A DNA stretch of 64,000 nt from RPRB01 sp035519675. GTDB lineage: Bacteria; Myxococcota; Myxococcia; Myxococcales; Myxococcaceae. This document shows positions 53,372-61,628 of the stretch, piece after piece; within the stretch, counting starts at the first letter, position 1, and each line of letters opens with the position of its first letter. The stretch is from the NCBI GenBank assembly GCA_035519675.1, contig DATIWB010000033.1, positions 51,663 to 115,662 on the forward strand, read 5' to 3'. The notes beneath the pieces were generated by a model. The model was given only the letters and a program-made list of their open reading frames with translations. It made no database searches and was not told the origin of the DNA. The position numbers and the translations under genes are program-made.

Positions 53372-54721
53372 TTAGCCCACTTGTCGCGCTGCCCGGGCAC
53401 CCGGGGACCTACGGGGCTCGCCCCTCCGCGCAGGCCGGGCCAGCCGCAAGGCATCCAGCTCCTCCTCGAAGGCAGCGACGATGCGCTCCGGATCCGGGAC
53501 GAGGCCCACGTCGCTGTGGACGCCCACCCAGACCTGCCCGGCGTAGCTGAGCAAGCTCACTCCCAGTCCGAGATGCCCCGCGCAGGGCACCCAGAACATC
53601 GCCTGTCGGAGTCGTGCGCCGAGGATGGAGAGCGGCTCCCGCGGGCCCACCACGTTGGTCACCACCGCGGTGGCCTTGGTGGCGAAGAGGTCGATGACCG
53701 CATCGAACAGCGGACGTGGCAGGCGGCCCAGGACCCAGAGGAGCTCGAAGGTCGCCGCGGCGCCCGGGGACTCCTTGAGCGCGCGCATCCGCCGCCGCAC
53801 CTCGGCCAGGCGGGCCCCGGGCCTCTCGATGCCGAGCGGCAGCTGCAGGAACACCAGCCCGAAGCGGTTGCCGAGCAGGTGGGCCTCGCTTGCCGGGCGC
53901 AGATTCACCGGCACCACGCCCCTGACGTCGAGCCTCCGCTTCACCGGGCCGTGCGCGAGCAGATACCGGCGCAACGCCCCGGCGAGCGCGGCCATCAGCA
54001 CGTCGTTCACCGTCGAGCCGGTGGCCCGTCCCAGCCGCTTGAAGTCCTCGAGCCGGAACGGCCGCGACCAGACCAGCTTCTTGCCCGAGGTGAGGGGGCC
54101 CTTGAACCGCGTCACCGGGTCGGGCTTGAGGAGCAGGAGCCGGAGCAGCGCAGCGACGTGATCGGCCCCCTCGGGGACCACGCGGGTGGCGCCGGCGACA
54201 CTCGCCTGGAGCCTCTCCCATCGGGAGCTCGGTGCGATGGGCCCGCTGGCCAGAACCTCGGGCGGCTCGTCCGCCAGGGAGAGCAGCACGTGCACCAGCG
54301 CCAGGCCGTCGGCGATGCAGTGGTGGACGCGGACGATCAGCGCCGAGCCGCCCTGGTACCTGGGGACGAAGTGGGCGCTCCAGAGCGGGCGGCGCAGGGG
54401 CAGGGGCCGGCTGGCCAGCGCGCTGATCAGCGCCTGCAGCGTGGCCTCGTCGCCGGGCGAGGGGAGCCGCTCGACGAACAGATGTCGGTCGAGCGAGAAC
54501 TCCGGGTCCACCTCCCAGGAGGGGACGCCCACACCGGCCAGCGGCCCGGCGATGCGCTGCCGGAACCGCTCGAACCGGAGCAGCCGCCGCCGGAGCAGGG
54601 TGCGGACACGCTGGGTGCTGACCGGGGTGTCGAGCACCAGCACGCCGTTCACCACCATCGGGTTGCTCGGCTCCTCCATCCGGAACCAGGAGGCGTCGAC
54701 GCTGGCGAGGGGCGTGCGCAT
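53372..54721 (-). CDS. WS/DGAT-family acyltransferase
   Basis: A 449-aa bifunctional wax ester synthase/acyl-CoA:diacylglycerol acyltransferase-type enzyme. The catalytic motif is HHCIADG at 133-139. Other family features are LASVDASWFRMEE at the N-terminus, GSTVNDVLMAALAGALRRYL, PVNLRP, NRFGLVFLQLPLG and VVTNVVGPREPL. It would make storage wax esters or triacylglycerols from acyl-CoA. It follows an SCP2-like gene by 5 bp and probably forms an operon with it. Confidence 0.92.
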   Translation of the reverse strand: MRTPLASVDASWFRMEEPSNPMVVNGVLVLDTPVSTQRVRTLLRRRLLRFERFRQRIAGPLAGVGVPSWEVDPEFSLDRHLFVERLPSPGDEATLQALISALASRPLPLRRPLWSAHFVPRYQGGSALIVRVHHCIADGLALVHVLLSLADEPPEVLASGPIAPSSRWERLQASVAGATRVVPEGADHVAALLRLLLLKPDPVTRFKGPLTSGKKLVWSRPFRLEDFKRLGRATGSTVNDVLMAALAGALRRYLLAHGPVKRRLDVRGVVPVNLRPASEAHLLGNRFGLVFLQLPLGIERPGARLAEVRRRMRALKESPGAAATFELLWVLGRLPRPLFDAVIDLFATKATAVVTNVVGPREPLSILGARLRQAMFWVPCAGHLGLGVSLLSYAGQVWVGVHSDVGLVPDPERIVAAFEEELDALRLARPARRGEPRRSPGARAARQVG

Positions 54722-54726
54722 GGCGG

Positions 54727-55158
54727 TCAGGCGAGCAGGTGCTTCCGGCCGGTCTGCTCGAGCCATTGCCGGTAGACGGGGTGAATTGCCCCGGTCACCG
54801 GCGCGAGGCGGAGGATGGTGGGAATGGGACCGCGAACCTTCACCCGTCCCAGCGCGACTGCGAGGGCCACGTTCTCCTTCCCCTGGAAGAACCGGTGGGC
54901 GGTCTCGCTGGACATGGTGAGGGTGATGGTCGGGGGCCAGTTCGCGGGTCCCCACACCCACTGGAGGTACCGGCCCTTGCCTTCCTCGGAGTCCGGGGCG
55001 GCGGTGACGTTGAGCTCGAGGCCGAGGTCGGTGAAGACGAACCGGTGCGGCGCATGGGCATCACGAAGCTTCCGGCCCACCTCGGGGTGCTCGTTCATCA
55101 GCACGAAGACGTGCTCGAAGACGTCCTTGAACTCCTGAGGATCGCGGAACCCCTTCAT
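54727..55158 (-). CDS. SCP2-like lipid-binding protein
   Basis: A 143-aa single-domain protein. The pattern FVFTDLGLELNVTAAPDS followed by NWPPTITLTMSSETAHRFFQGKENVALAVALGRVKVRG is reminiscent of SCP2 sterol-transfer domains (hydrophobic lipid tunnel), where GKVKVxGD is the family hallmark. It may carry fatty acyl chains or sterols to the adjacent acyltransferase. The ATG at 55158 has GGGAGG 8 nt upstream, and a GTG three codons earlier is possible. The family call is moderate. Confidence 0.65.
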   Translation of the reverse strand: MKGFRDPQEFKDVFEHVFVLMNEHPEVGRKLRDAHAPHRFVFTDLGLELNVTAAPDSEEGKGRYLQWVWGPANWPPTITLTMSSETAHRFFQGKENVALAVALGRVKVRGPIPTILRLAPVTGAIHPVYRQWLEQTGRKHLLA

Positions 55159-55304
55159 GGGGGGCACCTCCCCGGGAACCCTCGCAGCATGCCCCGTGCC
55201 GCGACCCCGCGGGGAGGAGGGCTCCCTCCGACTGCAGTCCGTGCGGACGCCCGTGCCCGGGGCCGCACGGGTTGCGCTGACGCTCTACACCCAAGGGCCA
55301 ATGG

Positions 55305-55319
55305 CCGGTGCCGCACCGG
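55305..55319. repeat. 15-bp palindrome upstream of outer-membrane protein gene
   Basis: CCGGTGCCGCACCGG is a perfect inverted repeat (7-1-7) located 38 bp before the ATG of the outer-membrane protein gene, in the divergent region between it and the SCP2-like gene. It could be an operator, but GC-rich palindromes are common here. Confidence 0.3.
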
Positions 55320-55356
55320 TCCCCTAGTCTCGGTGATTTCCGATCGGAGGGGATGG

Positions 55357-56163
55357 ATGCGTTCGCCCGGCGCAATCGGTGTGGCAGGCGCTCGAGGAGT
55401 CTGGCTGGCAAGCCTGCTGCTCGCGACCACGGCGGTGGGGCAGTACTACCCGACGCCTCCGCCGCCCCCGGCCCCGCCCCCGGGCTACTACCCGACGCCT
55501 CCGCCGTCCGCTCCACCTCCGGGGTATTACCCCGCGCCGACCTACCCAGCGCCCACCCACCCGCCACCCGAGCCCAAGCGCCGCGGAGACATCGAGATCG
55601 GCGGCTTCGTGGGCTACCAGCTCCCGACCGACGCGACCGCTGGCACCGGGAAGGTGATCATCGACCCGTCGATCGACTTCGGCGGGTTCATCGACTACCA
55701 GATCCGCCCCGGGTACGCAGTCGAGCTGCTCTACGTCTACGTCCCGACCAACGCCCGGTTCCAGACGTACGTGCCGGGGACGATCCCCGACAGCGAAAAG
55801 ACCTCGGTCGGTAGCCACTGGATCCAGATCGGAGGAACCGTCGGTCGGAGCCTGGGCCGCATCGAGCCCTTCGGTTCGCTCACGGCCGGGATGGTGATCA
55901 TCGCCCCCGGCACGCTGACGTTCACCAACGGAACCACCGCCACCGCGAACACCTCGGTGCAGTTCGCCTTCACCGGTGGGCTGGGGCTCAAGGTCTGGGT
56001 GACCGAGGTGATCGCCCTCCGCTTCGAGGCGCGGGCGCTGGTGCCGGTGTACTTCAGCGGCGGAGGGCTGTGGGTCGGCACCGGGGGGGCGAGCGTCGGT
56101 CTGTCCGGCGGCATCCCCTTCGCGATGTTCGACTTCACCGGCGGCATCTCGGTGAGGTTCTGA
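55357..56163 (+). CDS. Outer-membrane beta-barrel protein with Pro/Tyr-rich repeats
   Basis: A 268-aa exported protein. Signal peptide about residues 1-28. Residues about 29-75 are low-complexity with the recurring unit YYPTPPP (or YYPAPTYP) three times, probably an extended periplasmic or surface linker. The rest is made of alternating short beta strands (DIEIGGFVGYQL, DPSIDFGGFIDYQI, LRFEARALVPVYF) ending in the aromatic ISVRF, the C-terminal Phe signature for beta-barrel insertion. It resembles OmpW/OprF-like porins in size. Function not known. A GGAGGGG site precedes the ATG. The neighbours are lipid-related. Confidence 0.75.
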   Translation: MRSPGAIGVAGARGVWLASLLLATTAVGQYYPTPPPPPAPPPGYYPTPPPSAPPPGYYPAPTYPAPTHPPPEPKRRGDIEIGGFVGYQLPTDATAGTGKVIIDPSIDFGGFIDYQIRPGYAVELLYVYVPTNARFQTYVPGTIPDSEKTSVGSHWIQIGGTVGRSLGRIEPFGSLTAGMVIIAPGTLTFTNGTTATANTSVQFAFTGGLGLKVWVTEVIALRFEARALVPVYFSGGGLWVGTGGASVGLSGGIPFAMFDFTGGISVRF

Positions 56164-56167
56164 CCCG

Positions 56168-57559
56168 CTAGAACCGGAACGACACCGAGAAGAGCAAGGT
56201 GAAGGTGTTGAGCGTGAGGTCGGCCGTCTCTTCGGGGACGGGCAGACCCGCCGGGGGGAAGAGGTTATCGGTTCCCGTCCCGCGCTCCCATCCGCCGCCG
56301 ACGGACGCGGCGAGCTTGTCGATCCGGAACGACACCCCGGCGCGGACGCCCCACACGTTCAGCTGCCGGAACGCATGGCCCACCGCGGGATCGACCGGCG
56401 AGTAGTCGAGGTACGACCCCGCGCTGATGATGAAGTTCTGCGAGAGCGCGACGTGCGCCCCGACGCTCCCGTTCCAGATCTGCCGCGCCCGGTAGGCCAC
56501 GCCGGGAAAGGCAAAATCGCTGATCGCCGGCGTCCCGGTGCTGGTGTCCACCACGCGACCCATCTTGGTCGAGCTGTACAGGTTGTAGGCGTCGGTGCCG
56601 TCGTGCCACCGCAGGTCGATCTCGACGCCGACCGGCCCGAATTCGAAGGCCGCCCCCAGCCCCGCCTCGAGCGGCAGCTTGTACTGGAAGTCGACGCCGG
56701 AGTCCTGGAAGAAGACCTGCCGCGTGCCGGTGGTGAAGGTGGTCAGTGCCTCGTACTGGAACGAGCCGCCGGACTTGATGTTCAGCCCCGGCGAGCGCAC
56801 CAGCACCCCGAGCTTGAGCCAGCCGAGCGGATCCCACTGGAGCCCGACGGTCCCCCGGACCTTCAGCGTCGAGCCGGTGACGGCGAGGGTCCGCAGCGTC
56901 GCCCGGCTGGTAGTCGCGGTGGTGATCTCCCCCGACAGCTTCCCGGTGTTGGAGAGGCTGGTGTAGGGAAACTCGATCGAACCGCCGAGGCGGAAGCTGG
57001 GCGCCACCGCCCACCCCACCGAGAACGTGGGGGTCAAGGTGTCGAAGCTCGAGTTCACGGAGTACGAGGCACGCTGCCCCTCCGCAGGGGTGGTGCTGGC
57101 GATCGCAGTGAGGCTCGAGTGAATCGGGTGGACGACCGCGAAGCCGAGCCGGACCGATTCCCAGTCGATGACCTCCTTCCCCAGGACCACGCCCAGGAAG
57201 CTGGGCAGGGTCTCGAAGACTCCGCCCGACGATTGCTGGAAGCCGCTGCCGCTGATGGTGGTGAGCTGGTAGCCCTGCGCGCTGGCGTTCAGGACCGTCC
57301 GGTCGGAGAGGGCGATGCCGGCGGGGTTGTAGAAGAGCGCCGGAGCGCTCCGGGCCCGGGCGACGAACGCCCCACCCTCCAGGGCCTCGAGGAGCCCGGG
57401 GTAGACCCGGTCATAGTTCGGAATGAGCAACGTGGGTGGGACCGTGAAGTCCTGCTGCCCGAGTGCCGAACCGGCGGCGGTGACGGCCAGCAGCAGAGCC
57501 CAACGCCGCGCGCGTGACCCGCGCCGTGGGGACGAAACGGGTCTCTCGTATCGGTTCAT
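56168..57559 (-). CDS. FadL/OmpP1/TodX-family outer-membrane transporter
   Basis: A 463-aa outer-membrane transport protein. A signal peptide of about 35 residues with an N-terminal basic stretch (PRRGSRARRWALLL) precedes the barrel. The FadL-type feature FVARARSAPALFYNPAGIALSDR is near the N-terminus of the mature protein, and many beta strands follow, ending with LLFSVSFRF (terminal Phe). Family members import long-chain fatty acids or hydrophobic compounds. GGGGAG lies just before the ATG. It is convergent with the other outer-membrane gene and faces the AraC regulator upstream, which could control it. Confidence 0.82.
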   Translation of the reverse strand: MNRYERPVSSPRRGSRARRWALLLAVTAAGSALGQQDFTVPPTLLIPNYDRVYPGLLEALEGGAFVARARSAPALFYNPAGIALSDRTVLNASAQGYQLTTISGSGFQQSSGGVFETLPSFLGVVLGKEVIDWESVRLGFAVVHPIHSSLTAIASTTPAEGQRASYSVNSSFDTLTPTFSVGWAVAPSFRLGGSIEFPYTSLSNTGKLSGEITTATTSRATLRTLAVTGSTLKVRGTVGLQWDPLGWLKLGVLVRSPGLNIKSGGSFQYEALTTFTTGTRQVFFQDSGVDFQYKLPLEAGLGAAFEFGPVGVEIDLRWHDGTDAYNLYSSTKMGRVVDTSTGTPAISDFAFPGVAYRARQIWNGSVGAHVALSQNFIISAGSYLDYSPVDPAVGHAFRQLNVWGVRAGVSFRIDKLAASVGGGWERGTGTDNLFPPAGLPVPEETADLTLNTFTLLFSVSFRF

Positions 57560-57664
57560 GGAACTCCCCTCGCCCTGGCCGAGCGCCTGTCCCGCGCAGC
57601 CGTCTCCCGCGGTTGCTGGGTCGCAGCAACTGCGATCGCCCGCAATCGTCCAAAGTACCTAGGA

Positions 57665-57679
57665 CTCACTCCGAGTGAG
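57665..57679. promoter_or_regulatory. 15-bp palindrome between AraC regulator and FadL gene
   Basis: CTCACTC-C-GAGTGAG is a perfect 7-1-7 inverted repeat, about 106 bp upstream of the fadL-like start and 91 bp downstream of the AraC gene stop. It may be a regulator site for the FadL-like gene, or the start of a terminator for the regulator gene; a second small hairpin CCTTC-GG-GAAGG follows at about 57686. No T-run is present. Confidence 0.4.
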
Positions 57680-57769
57680 CCTGATCCTTCGGGAAGGGTT
57701 GCGCCGTTGCCACGGCGTGCGGTGAAGATTCCGGCCCGGTGCGCCTTCGGGGACCCTCCCCCTCCTGAC

Positions 57770-58813
57770 TCAGGCGCCCGTTCGCAGGGCGTCCAGCGTC
57801 CGGCGCATGAGCCGGCGGCGCACGGCATCGCTCGTCGCCGGCTGGCTCCGCGCGCCCCGGACCGTCTGCGAGGGGGTTTCGCCGAACACCTCCCGGTAGT
57901 AGCGGGAGAACCGCCCCAGGTGCCAGAAGCCATGGCGCGTGGCGGCGTCGGAGACATTGGTCACCAGGCCCACGACCAGCGTGCTGTGCACCTGGTGCAA
58001 CCGAGCCAGCCGCGCGAACCGGACGAAGTTGACGCCGAAGTACTCCTCCACCGCGAGCTGGATGCTCCGGATGGACACATCGAGTTCCCGGGCGGCTGCG
58101 GCGAGCGTCACCGGTGGAGCGCCCGGCTTGTCCAGCTGCCGCCACAGCCACTCCTCGAGCGAAATGGCGAGCGCCCGGCGGCGCGGATGCGGCGCCTTGA
58201 TCTCATCCTCCACAGAGGCGACCGCTGACACCAGCGTCAACCGCAGCAGATCGAGCAGGTCCTCCCGCGCCCGCTGGATCCGCCGTGGCTCGAGCGCCAG
58301 CTCCTCGCGCTGCTCCAGCAGCGAGAAGTAGCCCTCGAGGAGCTGCCGCAGCGCCTCGGCGATGGGCGTCTCGTTCAGCACCACCGGGGTTCGAGCGGGG
58401 GTCAAGAGCGGGCTGGTCGCGACGCCCGCCCCCAGCAGCGTGGCGTAGGCCCGCCCCCGGGCGACGAGCCCGAAGCCACCCCCCTCGAGCTGGGTGGAAG
58501 CCTCGAACTGGGCCCCTGGCGGGGAGATGATCACCAGTTGCCGGCTGACCGGAACTCCGCTCAGTCGCAGGCCACGCCCGTAGGGGAAGAGCACCTGGAC
58601 TGCGTCCTCGGCCAGCGTGCCGATGTAGCGGATCGCGCCCAGGAAGCGGACGTGCTCGGCGTCGACGCCGTCACCGAGGTGGACGCACACCGACTCATGG
58701 CGGAACGGTCCCTCCGCGAGCCGGTACACCACCTGGGTCCAGCCGGGAGAAGGGTGCCGGTTGACCTCGTCGATCTCGGAGGTGGCGAAGCGCTCGACCG
58801 GATCCCGCCGCAC
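57770..58813 (-). CDS. AraC-family transcriptional regulator
   Basis: A 347-aa regulator. The C-terminal 100 residues are a double helix-turn-helix with VTLAAAARELDVSIRSIQLAVEEYFGVNFVRFARLARLHQVHSTL and FSRYYREVFGETPSQTVRG, as in AraC proteins. The N-terminal 200 residues are a ligand-binding or dimerisation domain of the AraC-binding-like type. GTG at 58813 is preferred because AAGGA lies 3-7 nt upstream; the frame stays open to TTG 58867 but without a better site. It lies upstream of the FadL-like gene, which it may regulate. Confidence 0.9.
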   Translation of the reverse strand: MRRDPVERFATSEIDEVNRHPSPGWTQVVYRLAEGPFRHESVCVHLGDGVDAEHVRFLGAIRYIGTLAEDAVQVLFPYGRGLRLSGVPVSRQLVIISPPGAQFEASTQLEGGGFGLVARGRAYATLLGAGVATSPLLTPARTPVVLNETPIAEALRQLLEGYFSLLEQREELALEPRRIQRAREDLLDLLRLTLVSAVASVEDEIKAPHPRRRALAISLEEWLWRQLDKPGAPPVTLAAAARELDVSIRSIQLAVEEYFGVNFVRFARLARLHQVHSTLVVGLVTNVSDAATRHGFWHLGRFSRYYREVFGETPSQTVRGARSQPATSDAVRRRLMRRTLDALRTGA

Positions 58814-59179
58814 GTGTCCTTGACTCCCCGCGGCCCAGACCGCGTGTGCGTGTTTGGGATATCGCAAGAGACGACATCTGAGTAGCGTCTCCCACCTAAC
58901 GAACGGGCGGTCGGTCCGCTCTCGAAGCGAAGCAGGAGGTGGCGGGGCCGGGGGTCAGGACGCCTGGGCGGTGACAAGCTCGGGACGAGTCCGGTCGAAG
59001 GGGGACAGCTTCGAAATCCTCCGCCAGGAATTTCAGGGCTTTGGAGACTTCCAAATCTCGGTCCGGCCTGGCGGACGTCCGAGGAAAGAGACTACGAGTG
59101 AAGGCGGACGGCAGGGGTCGCCGCGCGGCGAGGGAGTGGAGCGGTTGAGCGGAGACGGCAGGACGAGCGGGGAAGCACG
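58814..59179. other. 366-bp divergent intergenic region with two inverted repeats
   Basis: Between the AraC gene (minus) and the LuxR gene (plus). No gene was seen. At 59013-59034 GAAATCCT and AGGAATTTC form an imperfect inverted repeat, and at 59040-59055 TTTGGA-GACT-TCCAAA is a perfect one. Both sit in an A/T-richer patch about 125-165 bp before the LuxR start and look like regulatory sites. Confidence 0.5.
59040..59055. promoter_or_regulatory. Perfect 6-4-6 palindrome TTTGGA-N4-TCCAAA
   Basis: The 16-bp inverted repeat lies 125 bp upstream of the LuxR-type gene start, next to an imperfect inverted repeat at 59013-59034. It is the clearest dyad in the intergenic region and a plausible operator for a dimeric regulator, perhaps the LuxR protein itself. 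Confidence 0.4.
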
Positions 59180-59881
59180 ATGACGCCAATCACACCGGGA
59201 CAGGCGACGGTGCAGCTGATCGAGCACAACGACCGGGAGCGCGAGGGGCTGCAGCTGGTCCTCGAGTCACTGGGGCTGCGGGTCGAGGTGTTCACCTCTC
59301 TGGCCGAGCGTGCCGAGCGCGCGCCGGGCACGGGCCACTGTCTGCTCTGCGGCGTGGACGGAGTGGGGCCGCGCTGGCGCGAGTTCGACGAGCTCCTGGC
59401 CGAGATCGGCGAGGGAATGCCGGTAGTCCTGCTCGGCCGGGCCCCACCCCTGTCCCTGGTGGTGCGCGCCCTGAAGGCCGGCGCGGTGGACGTGCTCCGC
59501 AAGCCCGTCGACACCCAGGAGCTGCGGCGCGCGGTGCAGGAAGCCCTCGAGCGGAGCGACTCCGAGCGCGTGCATCGCACGCACATCCTCGAGCTTCGCC
59601 AGCGGCTGGAGCGCCTCACCACCCGGGAGCAGGAGGTCTTCGACCGGCTCATCACCGGCCTGCTCAACAAGCAGGTCGGCGCGGAGCTGGGCATCACCGA
59701 GCGGACGGTGAAGGCACACCGCGCCTCCATCCTGCGAAAGGTCGCGGTGGGCTCGGTGGCCGAGCTCGTTCGCCTCGCCACCACTCTCGAGTTCGCGCGG
59801 CGGCAGATGGTCGAGCGCGCCGGCGTCGCCAGCAAGCAGATCCTCGCCAGCTCCGAAGAGGCAGGCCCGCTCACCGTCTGA
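59180..59881 (+). CDS. LuxR-type response-regulator-like protein with degenerate receiver
   Basis: A 233-aa FixJ/NarL-like protein. Residues about 8-125 look like a receiver domain (RALKAGAVDVLRKPVD retains the Lys108 region). The expected phospho-acceptor is replaced: the aligned position is Gly58 in CLLCGVDG, with Asp60 two residues later. The usual acidic pair is EHND at 15-18, and the switch Ser/Thr is Leu85. The C-terminal GerE helix-turn-helix (about 142-190; LTTREQEVFDRLITG, NKQVGAELGITERTVKAH) is intact. It is probably a phosphorylation-independent regulator. No histidine kinase is adjacent. Confidence 0.85.
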   Translation: MTPITPGQATVQLIEHNDREREGLQLVLESLGLRVEVFTSLAERAERAPGTGHCLLCGVDGVGPRWREFDELLAEIGEGMPVVLLGRAPPLSLVVRALKAGAVDVLRKPVDTQELRRAVQEALERSDSERVHRTHILELRQRLERLTTREQEVFDRLITGLLNKQVGAELGITERTVKAHRASILRKVAVGSVAELVRLATTLEFARRQMVERAGVASKQILASSEEAGPLTV

Positions 59882-59956
59882 GCGTCGGCCCTGGTTCTCG
59901 GCCATCGGACCGGCGGCCTTGTGGGCGGCCCCGGGTCGAGGGCAGCCTGTGCTGTC

Positions 59957-60829
59957 GTGAGCCTCGACTCGCTTCTGACCGCCGCACCGCCGTGGCCCCG
60001 CCGCGTGGTGTGCCTCACCGAGGAGACGGTGGAGACACTCTACCTGCTCGGCGCGGGGGACCTGGTGGTGGGGGTATCCGGCTTCGTGGTGCGGCCGCCC
60101 GAGGCCCGGCGGAAGCCCCGGGTGAGCTCGTTCCTGGACGCCAACTTCGAGCGCATCCTCGAGCTGCGGCCGGACCTGGTGCTCGGCTTCTCGGATCTCC
60201 AGGCGGACATCGGCCGCGAGCTGTGCAAGCGGGGGGTGCCGGTGCACCTCTTCAACCAGCGGAGCGTGGGGGAGATCCTCCAGGCGGTACGGCTGACCGG
60301 CGCGCTGGTGGGCCTCGGAGAGGAGGCCGACGCGCTCGCCAGGCGCCTCGGTCAGGGGTTGGCCCCGCACGCCGAGGCCGCGGGGTCACTGCCGAGGCGC
60401 CCGCGGATGTTCTTCGAGGAGTGGCACGAGCCGCTGATCAGCGGCATCCGCTGGTGCAGCGAGCTGCTCGAGCTGGCGGGCGGGGTGGACGTGTGCGCCG
60501 AGAGCCGGGCGAGCCACGGCGCGCAGGGGCGTATCTTCCCGCCCGAGGAGGTCGCCCGCCGGGACCCGGAGGGTGTGGTGGCGAGCTGGTGTGGGCGAAA
60601 GGCGAAACCGGAGAAGATCCGCGGCCGGCCCGGCTGGGCGGGGGTGCGGGCGGTGGTCGACGACCAGCTCTACGAGATCAAGAGCTCGGTCATCCTGCAG
60701 CCCGGTCCCGCGGCGTTGACCGAGGGAGTGGCGCAGCTGGCCCGCATCGTCCACGCCGTCGCGCGTGGCGAGAGGCTCGCACGCCCGCGGGCGGGAGACC
60801 TCCGCACGGCCGGGTCGGCTCAGCCCTGA
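59957..60829 (+). CDS. BtuF-like periplasmic-binding-fold protein without signal peptide
   Basis: A 290-aa protein of the ABC-transporter periplasmic-binding-protein-2 fold (cobalamin/siderophore group). Motifs are RVVCLTEETVETLYLLGAGDLVVGVSGFVVRPPEA near the N-terminus and ILELRPDLVLGFSDLQADIG, plus FFEEWHEPLISGIRWCSELLELAGG, much like BtuF. No signal peptide or lipobox is seen with GTG 59957 or with an in-frame upstream GTG at 59921, so it may be cytoplasmic or export may be missing. Ribosome-binding sites are weak and the exact start is unsure. No transporter genes are adjacent. Confidence 0.8.
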   Translation: MSLDSLLTAAPPWPRRVVCLTEETVETLYLLGAGDLVVGVSGFVVRPPEARRKPRVSSFLDANFERILELRPDLVLGFSDLQADIGRELCKRGVPVHLFNQRSVGEILQAVRLTGALVGLGEEADALARRLGQGLAPHAEAAGSLPRRPRMFFEEWHEPLISGIRWCSELLELAGGVDVCAESRASHGAQGRIFPPEEVARRDPEGVVASWCGRKAKPEKIRGRPGWAGVRAVVDDQLYEIKSSVILQPGPAALTEGVAQLARIVHAVARGERLARPRAGDLRTAGSAQP

Positions 60830-60885
60830 CCGGAGGCGAACCAGAGACTGGAAGCGGGGCCCGGATGCGGCAGACTGGCGGATGC

Positions 60886-61578
60886 ATGGCGCTCGTTCCC
60901 TGTCCGGAGTGCGGGAAGCCGATGTCCACCCAGGCCCCGTCCTGCCCTAGCTGTGGCTACGCGCCGCAGGCCGCGCCGGCCCGGTTCGCGGCGGTGGGCG
61001 AGGCCACGATGCAGGAGCCCGGCCGCCGTACCGAGGCCGTGGTGTGGGAGGGGAGCCCCTCGCTCAAGCTGCTCCTGGTCCAGGTGCTCCGCACCCTCAT
61101 CGTCGCCGCGGCGGCCATCGTCGCCGCCATCCTGGTGCACCCGGTGGCGGTCTCGTTCTTCGAGGACCTGTCCGCGGGAAAGGGCGGCCGCGGGCCTCGC
61201 GACGGCTCACCGGCGACGCTCATCCTCATGATTCTCGTCGGCACCTACCTCGTCATCCGGGCGGTGGTGCTCACCATCTCCGTGCTGCGTCTGCGCTCGA
61301 CGAGGTACCGGCTCACCAACCAGCGGCTGGTGGTCGAGCAGGGCATCCTCAGCCGCACGCTCGACGAGGTGGACCTCCGGACGGTGGACGACTCCGGCTT
61401 CTCGCAGTCGCCCCTGGAGCGGCTGCAGGGCATCGGCACGGTGTGGGTCATCGCCTCGGACCGGACCACGCCGCGGCTCGCGCTGCGGGGGATCCAGGAT
61501 CCGCGCAAGCTCCGCGAGACCATCCGCGAGCACGCCTACCGGATGAGCCAGGGGCAGGTCTTCACCCGCTCCACCTGA
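60886..61578 (+). CDS. Zinc-ribbon/bPH2-domain membrane protein
   Basis: A 230-aa protein. The N-terminal zinc ribbon has CPEC (Cys6, Cys9) and CPSC (Cys20, Cys23). Two transmembrane helices (about 60-85 and 105-128) follow, then a bacterial pleckstrin-like bPH2 domain (PF03703) with RYRLTNQRLVVEQGILSR and DLRTVDDSGFSQSPLERL. The fold is known mostly from membrane proteins of unknown function. ATG 60886 is used; an upstream in-frame ATG at 60865 is possible. It follows the BtuF-like gene by 56 bp. Confidence 0.8.
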   Translation: MALVPCPECGKPMSTQAPSCPSCGYAPQAAPARFAAVGEATMQEPGRRTEAVVWEGSPSLKLLLVQVLRTLIVAAAAIVAAILVHPVAVSFFEDLSAGKGGRGPRDGSPATLILMILVGTYLVIRAVVLTISVLRLRSTRYRLTNQRLVVEQGILSRTLDEVDLRTVDDSGFSQSPLERLQGIGTVWVIASDRTTPRLALRGIQDPRKLRETIREHAYRMSQGQVFTRST

Positions 61579-61628
61579 GCGCCGGGGTCCCCTCGCAGCC
61601 CCGTCCCGGCGGGCGTACCCTCGGGGGC

